64,000 bases of DNA from Gonatopus flavifemur (GCA_018340375.1 JAFFJZ010000001.1:41036001-41100000); one strand, 5' to 3'. Shown: positions 45,556 through 57,097, counted from the first letter of the stretch. The notes: a model not told the origin generated them from the sequence alone. Made by a program: numbers and translations.

Positions 45556-46135
45556 GGTACAGTGGATCAGGGACTATTTTGTACCAGTGGATCGTGTTTT
45601 AGTTTGTCCCAAAAGCAAATGCTTACTAGATAATATAACCCTGATTGGTTGAACCGTTTTGAACAATCTTTGATCTCTCCGTTACAATTCAAGATGCTTT
45701 GAAATCGTGTTCGGAAACCTGAATGAAAAATTGATGTAGGTTGTTGTGAATCTTGTAAACAAAGATGGATTGAAAATCAGAAGTGCTGCAAAATTGAAAG
45801 GCTTCCCTCTCACCACCTTACAGCGTTACTGTGAGAAATTTCAAGGTTCTGAGAGTCCGATCCATGAAATTATCCACTGTAACCCAGATATGGCGTACAG
45901 TGGATCAAATTATAACATTCCAAAAGATGATAGAAACTTGGTATTCCATTTACGCAAATTAACAATATTGCTTGTTCATTTTGTGGGTGAGGCAATATTG
46001 TGTATGTATATGAACTTCAATGCTCCCCTGAGGCATTTCTTCTCTTATCCTAAGAAATCATCCTACCTTTTGGGTGTTGAATCCTTCCAACAGTGGTGGA
46101 AACATTCATGGGAAAGCTGTTACCATAGTTTTTAG
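45556..46135 (+). mobile_element. Pogo/psq-type transposon remnant
   Basis: GGGGTACAGTGGATCAGG at 45556 looks like an element end, and GTGGATCA is repeated at about 45590 and 45900. It is followed by a psq-type helix-turn-helix relic. No opposite end found, so the limits are uncertain. Confidence 0.4.
45746..46135 (+). pseudogene. psq-type HTH transposase N-terminal relic
   Basis: Residues 1-35 (VNLVNKDGLKIRSAAKLKGF then PLTTLQRYCEKF) match the psq helix-turn-helix at the N-terminus of pogo/Jerky/CENP-B-like transposases: a G-L-I-RSAAK--G-P--TL-RY pattern. After that come SGSNYNIPKDDRNLVF, which could be the linker, and then a non-conserved hydrophobic stretch, so the DDE domain is not present in this frame. 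There is no good ATG; the frame begins upstream of the domain. It would have bound the element ends. Either a 5' fragment or a decayed copy; no downstream catalytic motif was seen. Confidence 0.55.
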
Positions 46136-48247
46136 GGCAAGATTTCACAATTATTCTACAGAATATACTTCAACCACTGCGATATTCAGGGAAACATTCT
46201 GAAGATATTTCTGAAGAAGTGCGATACTTCTTCTTTCAAACACCTTTCGTTCAGCAGGATAGGTACGATTTTCCAGCCGAAATGCACAAATTCATACAAC
46301 ATATGTATAATATATTTCTACTGGGAATAATAATTCAATTTTAATTTATAAACGATTTATCAACACGATTGCACCATCTGTCTCCATGGTTTACGAAAAC
46401 TATGAATACATGCGCATCTATATACACTTGCATATACGTGCACATTTTGCCATCGTCTTATCAAAGTAGAGAAACGACTTTGTCCGCTGTTAGTACTGGT
46501 TCTGGCCTTTTGCTTGCTGACACTATTGCAAATGTCCCTGGCTATTCGAATGGTGAGTGATATATTTACCTATATATGTAGCTACATACATACACACGAA
46601 CTGATGGTCAGCGCACAACATACGTAGCAATATCGGCATCAATAGCATCTCAACTCTTGTTGCTATAAGAATATACGATCGCTTGAACCACGGGGTGAGA
46701 AGGAATAAGGGTATCCACACGATGCCGCCAATGCCGTTTATCAATGCGAGCGACTTATTTACGGCAGGTTAAACGAGGTACGAGAAGCTGAAACATGAGA
46801 GTGAAGTAAAAGAAAAGAAGAAGAAATAAAACAGGGATATAGAGGAGAAAAAGGAAAAGAATCGAAATCGATTATTGTATGTCCTTCACACATCGAGAAA
46901 TGATGATCGATTGCAAAATACTTGTAAGTAGGTATCATCCGAAGCTCGCTCTCGAGTAATCAAGGCCCATTCACTATAATTATGAAAAAAAAGAAGAGAG
47001 AATAAAATATCATCGCTGGTCTGCCTTATTAATGTATTCAGAACATAAGAACTTGCTTGTAGATTTTTTTGTCTTTTTTTTCTTTCTTCTCCCCATGAGA
47101 ATAATTTTATGCAAAATTTATTCATTCCCTTTTCCAGCGTTTGTTGTTTTTTTCCCCCTTAATTCGTATTCCAACAAGAACGGGGTATTATTTTCTTGTT
47201 GAAGAGAAAAGGTAAAACGATACAAATAAGAATGAGAGTTCGAGAAGGAGGGAGTTATAGTACACTGGGCGGTAGAAAAAAATTTAGTATGCACCCTTTT
47301 CTTTGAGAGTACTGTGAATTATGAATGAAATCCCTGAAGAGTAGAGTGGATTTCAAATGTAAAGAAAAATCAAAGTAACGTGATTCGATTCGAAGCATGA
47401 TATGATTACACAAAATATTAACACTTCGCGGATAATTTGAAATTTTAAGATCGTTAGAATGGATTTATACAATCAAAAGCCTGTTCTCGCCAACTGCATT
47501 CTCATCGACATTTTAAGTAATTCTGATTACCTGCACGTAAGGTGTTAATTGACACGAACACTAGGATGATTATTTTACAAATATTAGGTACTATTGAAAT
47601 GAAATTACACGTATATGTCAATGTGAAATTATTTGAAATGTTGGTAAGATTGGTGTTAACAAGTATATGTATATTTACCTTCGGTGTGTTTGTAGATTCA
47701 CTTGTGTGATTACTGAGTAATTTTACATGAACCATGTATCGAGTGATTTCCCCAGTCCTGTTGCCATGAACGTCTTGGTGGAATTACTATCACAATGTTT
47801 TTTATAGTACACTCAAAGCAACAGCATAAGTCAATGTGGAAAAACATTGAGTTTCCTCGGACGATTTTCAAACACTGTCAGTACGAATTATCATTGTTTC
47901 TGTTAGTCTTGAATGAATTGTACTAGGAAACTGCTGTTCGAATTGAGAGCAAATAATTTTTTTTCCCATTGATCCTTGAACCCTGTACCACATATTTTTC
48001 CACACCTCCGAAGTATGTTACGCATAAGCGCAAATTCACACCACGTAACTTTCCTGGTTAATAAGTAGGCTTCCGTTCGATTGATTTGATCTTTTATTTT
48101 TTTCATTTTTTTTCAAATCGAAGGAAAAAATTGCAGATTCAGGTGGTATGCGACAAAATTTACAAGTATTCAACTTGATTGGTGAAACAAATGCTAGAAT
48201 GAGATCAATCTTTGAAATTGGTTAGGGTGAATTCGTATCTTTGTGTA
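46136..48247. other. No gene seen
   Basis: About 2.1 kb. A short imperfect hairpin GAAGAAGTGCGATACTTCTTC at about 46214-46234. Otherwise AT-rich with frames below 80 codons and no known domain. Confidence 0.45.
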
Positions 48248-48612
48248 CACTGTAAAAAGAAAGTCTTCAATTCAGATCATTTCATGACTGAAGCTGAAAC
48301 GCAAACAAACAATCGCCGACGCGATGAAGAGAGCATTGTCCTCAGTTGAGATGCAAACAGAGTATTGTAAAAAAATTCCTTCTGAGAATTCAGAAATCGT
48401 GATTGTAATTTTTTATAGCCACTTTTTCCTGAATTTTCAAGCACTTGGCTGACTTTTTAGAATACGCTCCGAAATTTGGTTGAAGTTTCTTAAAATTCAG
48501 TCAAACTTATCTGGAAATGCAAAAAAATGTGGATGTGAGAAATTATAATATATTCACATTTTCTGAATTTCCAGGAGGAATTTTTTTATAGTGAGACTTT
48601 CTTTTTACAGTT
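48248..48612. mobile_element. CACTG-type MITE, sister of 21870-22019, MITE-interrupted
   Basis: It starts CACTGTAAAAAGAAAGTCTTC and ends GAGACTTTCTTTTTACAGTT. Interior words AATTCAGATCATTTCATGAC, CAATCGCCGACGCGATG and GATGCAAACAG match the 150-bp copy inside the mariner relic. Flanks are TA and CA. A 231-bp MITE splits it. Confidence 0.8.
48363..48593. mobile_element. 231-bp MITE nested in the MITE at 48248
   Basis: Left TATTGTAAAAAAATTCC, right (reverse) CACTATAAAAAAATTCC, flanked by AG on both sides (48361-48362 and 48594-48595). The uninterrupted sister copy reads straight across this point. Confidence 0.75.
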
Positions 48613-48828
48613 CATTTGCAGGGTCAAATGGGGGTTGTCAACAAATCACACATGTAATTTCGGATGTTTGTTATTTAGAGAAAAGCTATTACACCTCGTT
48701 AACCGGTATTTGTATTCAACTATAATGCCTACACGGGAAAAATATTATATTATAAATCACGATGTGAGAATTGTAGCGGCGGGCTATATCTGCGAAAATA
48801 GTTTATTCAAAATGTAACATCCTGGATT

Positions 48829-49138
48829 TTTTTCTTTTTTATTCCGTTTTCATTAACTTGGCCTCTTTTTACGCTACCGAGGCCAATTGAACCGGGGGAA
48901 GCGTACTTCCAACCTAACCTACGCGGCTGAGGTAAGACTCCCTGACTCATCAACCGTGATTTCCCTATTACGGTGGTAGTCGTTTCCGGGATAAACTTTG
49001 GTTGACGCACCAACCGCCATTTCCCCTTTCGCGGCATTACCGTTAGGGAGAAAGGTGGATTGATTAGTCAGGGATTCGAACCCCCAAGCCTGTCGGACGT
49101 CCATGTCTGAGAGTTAATGCGTTAACCCCTCAGCAATG
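48829..49138 (-). repeat. tRNA-derived SINE with internal 60-bp tandem units
   Basis: Minus strand. A-box-like TTGCTGAGGGG (49126-49136) and a perfect B box GGTTCGAATCC (49072-49082) lie 54 bases apart, as in tRNA-Ser/Leu-like heads. The body holds two 60-base tandem units (48944-49003 and 49004-49063: GACTCATCAACCGTGATTTC then GACGCACCAACCGCCATTTC). The 3' end runs into an A-rich tail (T-rich on the plus strand, 48829-48840). The 5' end is abutted by a MITE at 49139. No target duplication identified. Confidence 0.7.
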
Positions 49139-49398
49139 CACTGAGAAAAATGAAATGTAAAAATAACCTCTATTTCGTATATTTTTCACCCGTCAAATAA
49201 TGAAAACTGAAGCCAGCCTTTTAAAAGTGAGAAGTACCTTTTCAGTGTTGAATTTCACCGTACATTCGGTTTGATTCACCAAAAAGATGGTATTTATCAC
49301 CTAGCTCATGGTAATAATAACCAAAATAATGTATTTTTCACCGTCAAATACATCACTATATTGAAACATGATTCCTACAATGCAGATTTTTCTCAGTA
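49139..49398. mobile_element. 260-bp MITE, CACTGAGAAAAATG ends
   Basis: It starts CACTGAGAAAAATGAAATGT and ends CAGATTTTTCTCAGTA. TG is duplicated (49137-49138 and 49399-49400). Sister of 43195-43457. It inserted at or inside the SINE head. Confidence 0.75.
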
Positions 49399-49582
49399 TG
49401 GAGCCGGTAACATCGTGAATTGTGCTGTTTTTTTGGTTGAATCATGTTGAATATTACGATGTTTACCCCTAAAAAGGAAGGTTATAACAGCAATATGTGT
49501 CTCTAATATCTGACAATTCCTGCTTTTTCAAGTATTCCTTCTGTGTAAATGGTACCTGGTAGTAGCCTAGGTCTTAGTGGAA

Positions 49583-49850
49583 TATTCCCTGGCAGAACAA
49601 GAACTCTATTCTTAAATGAGTTTATTCTCAAACATGAATAATCCTAGATCTCTATTCTTTTATATATAAAACAAGAAACATCCATATTCAATCAATATTG
49701 TGAAGAATAAATATTTGGGAGAATAGATATATTTAGGATCAGTCATATTTGGGAATAGACTTATTCAAGAATAGAGAAATTCAGGAATAGAGTTATTTGA
49801 GAATAGAGACATAAAGAATAGATTTCTTATCCTGCCTTATTCCCTTGCGA
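49583..49850. repeat. Foldback repeat with GAATAGA tandem units
   Basis: The left GGCAGAACAAGAACTCTATT is answered by AATAGATTTCTTATCCTGCC at the right. The right half (49706-49831) is about six 16-17-base units of GAATAGASWYATTYR type; the left half carries their complements. Non-coding. Confidence 0.55.
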
Positions 49851-51335
49851 GCTTGAGTGGCTCGATCCCTGAAGAAAGAATACCAGACTATTCCGACGCA
49901 CCACCTAATATACCTGTAAACGTGTATTTTCACGACAAAGCGGGTAGCAGCGATGAATGCGCTCCTCGCGTCGCAAGTAGAAACTAACATTCTAGGGCAG
50001 ACTTGCCGTTGAGTGTATAGCACTATGTATTTTAATATCTGTCTGCAATTTTCATCAACTGTGCATTCAACAGATGATTGTTGTCGAAAAACCACTTCCG
50101 TGGCCTGATCTCACTTTCTATGTGTGCATCAAATCAATCTCGTCAGTGACTGGTCGATCAATAGATATTTAACCTTTTCGATGCAATCCAATATCATATA
50201 TCATCAGAACTGAATACATCATCAGAAGTCACTGAGTGTTTGAATATCAAATATCTCTAGTGCAACATCAACAAATATAACTGCTTGTATTTTTTTGTAA
50301 TTCGATGGACAAATCGAATGGATATCTTTCTAATTTATTATCAACATTAACTCTCAGAGCTGCCATAACTTATAACCGATAATAACCTAAGCACATTGAT
50401 AATTACAGCAAGGATAATCATACGACAGACATTTTCATTGAGACAATTATTCATTTGATTCAAGTTCGACTCATAATTTCGAACTAACTTTTTATTCTCA
50501 AACGTAATTTGATTACATATATTGAATAATGTTATTAATTTTCAATTTTTGCCCTTTTGTATATATATTCTTTCAAATTCCAAATATGTGTATGATCGAT
50601 CAATTTATCAAGTTGAATTACTAGAGATCAGAACTCCAAACCACCGTCCAAGTATCCACACGCAATCTTACTTGGGTTATATTTTGTTCTGTAATTAATC
50701 ATAAACGCTAACTAGTCATTAAGTAATCACACGTTACGTTCCTCATTGTTCTTTAATTCCCTTTGCCTTTGAAATAATATATGCAATTGTCAAATAATGA
50801 TCAGCTAGTGATTGAAGGAAGGAATATAATCTCACATTTCCGACCGTAATCAGCTAACTATAGCCAGCGATGAGTCAGTAATTCAATATACTTTCATCAT
50901 CTGACAACGCCATCCATAACCAGAATAAGGTAGACAGTCATGAACTAATGGTTAGATGGTGTACCATGGAACCACCTCACCTCACTTTTTCATGGATATA
51001 CATTATCAGTTAGTCAAGTACAAAACGATTACTAGGCAATGTTTTTCCCGTGATACAGGGACATCTGTGCCTATCCAATGATTGAAAAATGGCTGCATAG
51101 CAAAGACTGTGCAAGAATACTGGCTAGTGATGAATCAGTTGTTATTACATAGAATGATTGAGCTGGCTGTTAGAAGACATTCCCTGGCATATCAATCAAA
51201 TGGACTGGTTAAATTTCCACTTACTGTCCGTCATGCCAATCTTAGCTGTTTTTGGTTTCGAATACGTGTAGCCTGAATTGCGTCTGTCAATTCGCCGAGT
51301 AAAACCGCCGAGTACTGTATTGCAAAAAACAACTG
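49851..51335. other. No gene seen
   Basis: About 1.5 kb, AT-rich. Frames up to 100 codons without known domains. Confidence 0.45.
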
Positions 51336-51517
51336 CACTGTAAAAACAAGAGTTTGAATTCTACACAGTTTGATGTCTTCGTTTTCGATGCACATGAAGT
51401 GATTGATTTGAATTTGTTTCAGTGCATATTTTCAATACACTTCAAGTATTTGTGCATTTGTTACATGCGTTGATGGACATCAAAACGTGTGAAATTGAAA
51501 CTCTTGTTTTTACGGTG
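51336..51517. mobile_element. 182-bp MITE, CACTGTAAAAACAAGAGTTT ends
   Basis: It starts CACTGTAAAAACAAGAGTTT and ends AAACTCTTGTTTTTACGGTG. TG is duplicated (51334-51335 and 51518-51519). The inner arms also pair (TTTGATGTCTTCG-type against CATCAAAACG). Confidence 0.85.
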
Positions 51518-51669
51518 TGGAGCCTACTGGATCTTGGTATTGGAAAATGTCAGTACATTCACTGAAATTTTTCAAATTCCGTACTGCAAAATTTCAATTT
51601 TTCCAGTGAGATTCCAGTGAATGTGCTGGAATACTCTTATGAATGTACTAGAATCTTCAGTTCCATGTA

Positions 51670-51828
51670 CACAGTAGAAAATTTTGTGTTTCTTTGACAC
51701 ACGTGCTTGTCCCAAACGGTCCACTCAAAATTTTTGTTGAATATCGACAGAAAGAATGTGGACAACACCAAGGATATTCAACAAAAATTTCGAGTGGACC
51801 GTTTCTAACACCAAATTTTTTAACTGTG
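51670..51828. mobile_element. 159-bp MITE, CACAGT ends
   Basis: It starts CACAGTAGAAAATTTTGTGT and ends ACACCAAATTTTTTAACTGTG. TA is duplicated (51668-51669 and 51829-51830). AACGGTCCACTCAAAATTTT pairs with AAATTTCGAGTGGACCGTTT inside. Confidence 0.85.
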
Positions 51829-53093
51829 TATTCGTGAATGACTTCACGTAAAATAATAAAATCTTCTAGTAAAAGTTTTCTGCCATATGCGATAATTCAC
51901 TAACCGTGGACCATATCGGGGATAGAACCACAGTATCCTGTAAACAACTGGTTGAAGATATTAAAATTTTTACAGCAATTTCCAACATAGTCCGTGAATA
52001 GTGGACCAAGTAAAACAAAATGTCACATTTAATCCTCATGTATGAGCATAAATCAGTAATGAAAATGAAAAAAAATTCGTTAGAACCACCCTAGTGTGTA
52101 TTATACATAAAGTTGTAAGAAACTGGAAACTAAGGAACAACGAGACACTTCTACACGAGAGGGACGATTGAGTTGCGTTGGCTCTCACCCAAGAGTCGAT
52201 GATATTTATGCAAAAACGTAATAGTGCGTGACGTAATTACATGGCCGCCAGGCGAAAATGAATCTACAGCTTTGCGTTCATACGTATACATAATAGAAAA
52301 ACGTGGTTAAGATGGTAACAACTAATGACCCGATCCCCGATCCCCGATCTTCTCTCGAGAGTTGCCCAATGTCAGGGCTTAGAAAGTTTTTTCCTTTTAC
52401 CCTGTCTAGGGGCGTGGAACTCTCCGCCCTTCTTCTTCTTCTTCTCCTTTTGCATGCGTATCTTAATCTCATTTCATAGCAATTGGATTTCATGATCCGT
52501 CTTAACATCATTACAAGAACAATTTGCGCAATCTAGTTTTTTCATTGAATCTGTTGAATCGGTCAAACAACATACACCACTCTGCATTCCACTGAATACA
52601 ATTTCCTCCCAAGTTTCAAAATGTTAATAGTGTGAGACTTACGTGGAATTCCACGAGACTCAGTATTTGCAGTAATTTGGAACTGTCGAGAGGTAGGAAA
52701 GAGAACTAGCAGGAACATACACGAGTCTCGAGTGAAGTTGAACTTTAATGAATAAAGTGAATTCATGATGGAGCACAAAAGTTCATAACCTACTGAGCTG
52801 AGAATGTCTGCTTATGTCGCAACCGTTTGAACATTTTGTGTATGAAATTGATTTTATCAACATATAATTTGAAACTTTTCATTGAATCTTTTACGTTGAA
52901 TCAACGTTTCTATTGTGAAACTTGTTCCTTCTCTGAAATAGTTTCCTGCCTTCTTGAATTGAAATTTTATTCTATTCCAATCATTTGAATACATTTCCTG
53001 CATTTGATTCATTGTTTCTACTCACTTTGCATCTTTGTATCAATCTGAGTAATTTTGGAAACTGTTGATTTGAATAATTCAAGTAGGGTAGAT
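51829..53093. other. No gene seen; TTC repeat
   Basis: About 1.3 kb. A CTTCTTCTTCTTCTTCTCC run lies near 52430-52448, and nothing else is recognised. Confidence 0.45.
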
Positions 53094-53095
53094 CG

Positions 53096-54017
53096 AAGCG
53101 AATCGGATCACTTTTCTTTTCTATGAATAAAAATGATTAGGAGGAGAGTTTTTTCAGTGGGTCTGTGAATAGATTCTAATTTTATACATCTTTGACTTGA
53201 GATCCATGCAAAAAGAAAATATTTAAATACAGTTCTGTGTTTTACAACGAAATAAACATAGAATGGCAAATATCTGATTCGCCCCAAAATTGGGGGCGAA
53301 GAGGATCATGATTAAAAATGAAATGTATATTGATGCAAAACGAATTGACACTTTGGAACTCTTTTCTGAACCCTGAATACGTTGAATAAATGGAAGAATT
53401 TTATTGCACGCACTTGCGGCAAATCGACGGTTCTATGTGACTTTTCTTGCCGGCAGATTTTCCACAAGACCATTCTTTACATCCACTGCCCTGAATCCAG
53501 TCTCCGTTGGGTGGATGTACGGATTTTTCAGAGCAAAATATACCAGTACCAGTCTGTTGATGCACAATTGTTGCTTCTGAGTCTCATGTGACTAAAAAAA
53601 AACTCATAATCCAAATCTTGATCCGAATCACTCCACATGCTATTTGGGAGAAAACATTCATCTGCTCAAGAAGGACGTGATAATATTGACTGAATAATTT
53701 ACTCATCTAATTCAGTACATCACGAACTATAATATGAATTGGATTGGCATGATTTTCAACGTATCTTGTCAATGAAAATTTCAAGAATTGCGATAGCGTT
53801 TTTACATCAGCGATAAAATTCTCCTCTATGCACACGATGCTACAACTTATATCATTGCCCAGAACTAAATGATGTGCGTTATGGTCTTGTCATCCTATTT
53901 TTTCAGTAGTTGGTGAGATTATGTAAGCACTTACACGTTAAAAGAGTGTAATTGATAATGAAAATGATCGACAACAGCGAATTTGCTTATTTGGATTTGA
54001 TTCGCCTTGGTCTACCC
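53096..54017. mobile_element. 922-bp element, GGGTAGATCGAAGCGAATC ends
   Basis: GGGTAGATCGAAGCGAATC at 53096 is answered by GATTCGCCTTGGTCTACCC ending at 54017. TA flanks both sides (53094-53095 and 54018-54019). A third GATTCGCCCC block is at 53277. One 69-codon frame (53382-53591) shows no known domain. TA target and ends suggest a Tc1/mariner/pogo-class remnant, which is inference. Confidence 0.6.
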
Positions 54018-54019
54018 TA

Positions 54020-54718
54020 TTGTGACGACTTCAGAAACCTTGAGTTTTAAATAAGGAAAATCTTCGGTTCTACCATCAACATGATGAGAATTATCACAAT
54101 TTAAACGAATTATGTCGTGCTAATAATTACCGTGTTTAGAATATCCTGACAAATCCATGACGTTCTGATAGCAAAATGTGGGTATTCGAAATTTTCAGGA
54201 TGTTCAGTAAAACTTCCCCAGGTTTTTCAAACATTCTATGACCATTTCAGTTATGATGTATTACTCGATATTACAAACAGATGACAATGTATCAATGTAT
54301 TGACGAAGTTGCGTTCCAATACCTCGCCCTCAGACTGCGGAGTATCGGTTTTTCCCATCTCCTATATAGATTGAAAATATATGTATCGATATTTCATGGT
54401 ACGAACGTGAAGTATTAGGACGCAAGTTTCAATGCATGTTGAGTAATGACGAAAACTAGAATTTGAAACTTCACTTACACGCAATAAAAACGTCCCCTCC
54501 AACCATAATCATTTTCCGGGCCATAAAACATACGACAATTGTGGCAGCATAGGCCCATCTACTTTCTAAATTTAAATTTTGGAACAATGAAATCCTCCTG
54601 ATTGTATTGAAGAGTTGATCATCACAAAAAATTGCATATACACAGCCAGGCTCAATGATTATCCATTGATCATGCAGTGAAATCCCATTCAGGGGTTAAT
54701 CATTCCCTGCAAAAGCAG
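54020..54718. other. No gene seen
   Basis: AT-rich spacer between elements. Confidence 0.45.
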
Positions 54719-54720
54719 TA

Positions 54721-55855
54721 CACGGAGAAAAAGGAATAGGTGTAGCAACTACTTAAATAGTCGCTTTTCGACCATCTACTTGAATAGTTGCTGCAACTAT
54801 TTAGTAGTCAGGACAAGTATCACGTTAGCTGCCTCAACTGACTAGTGTTGCCACGATCCGAGCCAATCCGAGTTTTGAGCATGAGCTCGGCTTGGCTCTT
54901 GTGTTTTACAGTGAGGATCGGCTAGGAGATCGGATCGATAGCTCAACTGCTCGGATCGGAGCTCGGATTGGCTCGAAGATCGTCGAGCTAGATCGACGAT
55001 CTTACGATCTCCATCCAAAATACATGCCAATAAAAAATTCTTGCATTCAAAAGCTCTTTGGAATGGAACATATTTCTGAAACTCTTGAAGCTGGGGTATA
55101 AATCAACGCTTTCTCGAAATTTTCATGACTAATTGAATCAAATTTTACACATGTGTTAATTATAATAACTCAATGAATAGGTGGGTAAATACATCATTGA
55201 ATGTATCTTCAGAAGATTGGTGAGGAAAAACCAACTTTATAATAGAAAAATATCTTTGTAAATATATTTTCACAAAATTCCTGACTTTGCTACTAATTGA
55301 ACAAAATATTGTTTCATAAACCGTGGTGAATATGAAAAAAAGTACACTCTGACTTATTCCATGATAATCTCAATATTCAATATCAATATTATGATAATTA
55401 TAATCTCAATATTGTTTCATGCGTAAAATCAAGTAGTTTTCCATTACATGTTTTCTCTGTTTCCTCGTCTGAAGGGAAATTTCTTCAGTGACGATCAATC
55501 TCGTCGATCTCATAGTTCTGGCTTAGCTCGAAACTCGTATGGACTGAAATTTTTTCAGCTCCGCTCGAAGATCGGATCGTACAGAATTATTGAGGTCGGC
55601 TCGAAGATTGGCTCGAAATTTCGGACCAATCCGAGACGATCTTCGATCTGGATCGAAAATCGAGGCAACACTACAACTGACTCGATAGTTGCACTAACCA
55701 ACGTACATGCCTGGTAACTCACGAAGTATTTTCGTTAGTTAGTGCAACTATCGAGTCAGTTGTCCTGACTACTAAGTAGTTTTAGGAACTATTTGAGTAG
55801 TTGATCGATAATCGACTATTTCAGTAGTTATTGCAACTATTCCTTCTTCTCTGTG
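54721..55855. mobile_element. CACGG-type foldback element, hAT-interrupted
   Basis: It starts CACGGAGAAAAAGGAATAGG and ends ACTATTCCTTCTTCTCTGTG. TA is duplicated (54719-54720 and 55856-55857). The body is a palindrome of AACTACTTRAATAGT / TCGACCATCTACTTG words. Its close sister at 55892-56427 shows the uninterrupted centre. Carries the 831-bp hAT element 54843-55673. Confidence 0.85.
54843..55673. mobile_element. 831-bp non-autonomous hAT element, GATC-rich subterminal repeats
   Basis: The ends are TAGTGTTGCC and GGCAACACTA, and the 8-bp target CAACTGAC is duplicated exactly (54835-54842 and 55674-55681). Both ends carry dense GCTCGGATYGG / GGCTCGAAGATCG words (54850-55010 and 55500-55660). 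The middle 500 bp is plain AT-rich DNA. No transposase. Confidence 0.9.
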
Positions 55856-55891
55856 TACAATTTCACTGAATCAAATCCAGGGAGTAAATTG

Positions 55892-56427
55892 CACGGAGAA
55901 AAAGGAATAGTTGCAACAACTACTTGAATAGTCAATTTTCGACCATCTACACGGAGAAAAAGGAATTCGCTGTGGCAGCGAAATCTACTTTTCCTGGGTT
56001 CCTTTTGCCAGAGCAGCAAATTTTTTGCTGTGACAGCAAACTATTTGCTGTTCCAGTAATCTTGTTAGCTGCGACAGCGAATTTTTAGCTGTGGCAGCAA
56101 AAAATGTTCGCTATCCCAGCAAAATTTGTTTGCGATTCTGTATATAATACTGGGAATTCGCTGCGTCAGCAAATTTTTTCTCTCCGTGTACTTGAATAGT
56201 TGCTGCAACACTAATTAGTCAGGGCAAGTATCACGTTAGCTGCCTCAACCAACTCGATAGTTGCATTAACTAACGTAAATACCTGGCAACTTACGAAGTA
56301 TTTTAGTTAGTTGAGGCAGCTAACGTGATACTTGTCCTGACTACTAAATAGTTGCAGCAACTATTCAAGTAGATGGTAGAAAATCGACTATTTAAGTAGT
56401 TGCTCCAACTATTCCTTCTTCTCCATG
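55892..56427. mobile_element. CACGG-type foldback element with a second one inside
   Basis: It starts CACGGAGAAAAAGGAATAGT and ends ATTCCTTCTTCTCCATG. TG is duplicated (55890-55891 and 56428-56429). Sister of 54721-55855. Confidence 0.85.
55950..56188. mobile_element. 239-bp CACGG-type MITE nested in 55892-56427
   Basis: It starts CACGGAGAAAAAGGAATTCG and ends AAATTTTTTCTCTCCGTG. TA is duplicated (55948-55949 and 56189-56190). The sister element at 54721 reads CGACCATCTACTTGAATAGT without interruption at the same place, so it is an empty-site control. The interior is GCTGTGGCAGCAA-type. Confidence 0.92.
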
Positions 56428-56435
56428 TGCCAATA

Positions 56436-57097
56436 CACGGAGAAAAAAGATTTTGATATTACAACGAATCTGTCTTCGCTAAGTGAATTGCATAACCTAA
56501 CGATGGCAATTCGCTGTATTTACGAACTGATTCGCTCACTGAGAGAAGAGCAATTTTGAGGTTTAGTAAATAGTATTATATTTGATCGATAAATCTGAAT
56601 ATCACTGAGCTTTCAGCGATGTTCCATGAAATTTCAAGACACATTACTGAAATTTTGCTGTACATTACTCAGTATTCTACAATCGGTATTATATAATACA
56701 ACATTCACGGCCAAATTTGCTGAACGTTTAGTAATCGAGTGATATACAGCAAAAAATTTGGTCATTAATATTGTATTATATAACAAGATTGAAGAACACT
56801 GAGTAATGTAAAGCAAACTTTCAGTAATCCTTCTTGAAATTTCATGAAACATCGCTGAAAGTTCAGCACTATTTAGATTTATCGAACAAGTACATCACTA
56901 TTCACCGAACTTCCAAATCGCTCTTCTCTCAGTGCTATAATCATCAGTTTTGTAATGTTAATCTTACAAAGCTTAATTCGCTGATCAATGAATTGTCTGT
57001 TTATTTTAGCGAACTAGCTCGTTGTTTACATAATAACAAGCGAAATTTGCTAAAACAACGAAATTCGTGCTATTCCAGCAAATTTCTTTTCTCCCTA
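56436..57097. mobile_element. CACGG-type element carrying a CACTG-type element
   Basis: It starts CACGGAGAAAAAAGATTTTG and ends AATTTCTTTTCTCCCTA. TA flanks (56434-56435 and 57098-57099). The 398-bp element at 56537-56934 sits inside. Confidence 0.7.
56537..56934. mobile_element. 398-bp foldback element, CACTGAGAGAAGAGC ends
   Basis: It starts CACTGAGAGAAGAGCAATTT and ends AAATCGCTCTTCTCTCAGTG. CT is duplicated (56535-56536 and 56935-56936). The arms pair over nearly the whole element (GATCGATAAATCT, TTCAGCGATGTT, TACATTACTCAGT). Confidence 0.88.

Noticed and set aside
43553..45575. A single pogo-like element spanning both GGGG..GGATCA sites and containing the hairpin gene
   Set aside because: The two sites lie in the same orientation, not inverted, so they cannot be the two ends of one element. 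Remains possible that each is a separate remnant.
49072..49136. Functional tRNA-Ser/Leu gene
   Set aside because: A and B boxes are good, but the acceptor arm is not paired and the sequence continues into a repetitive SINE body.
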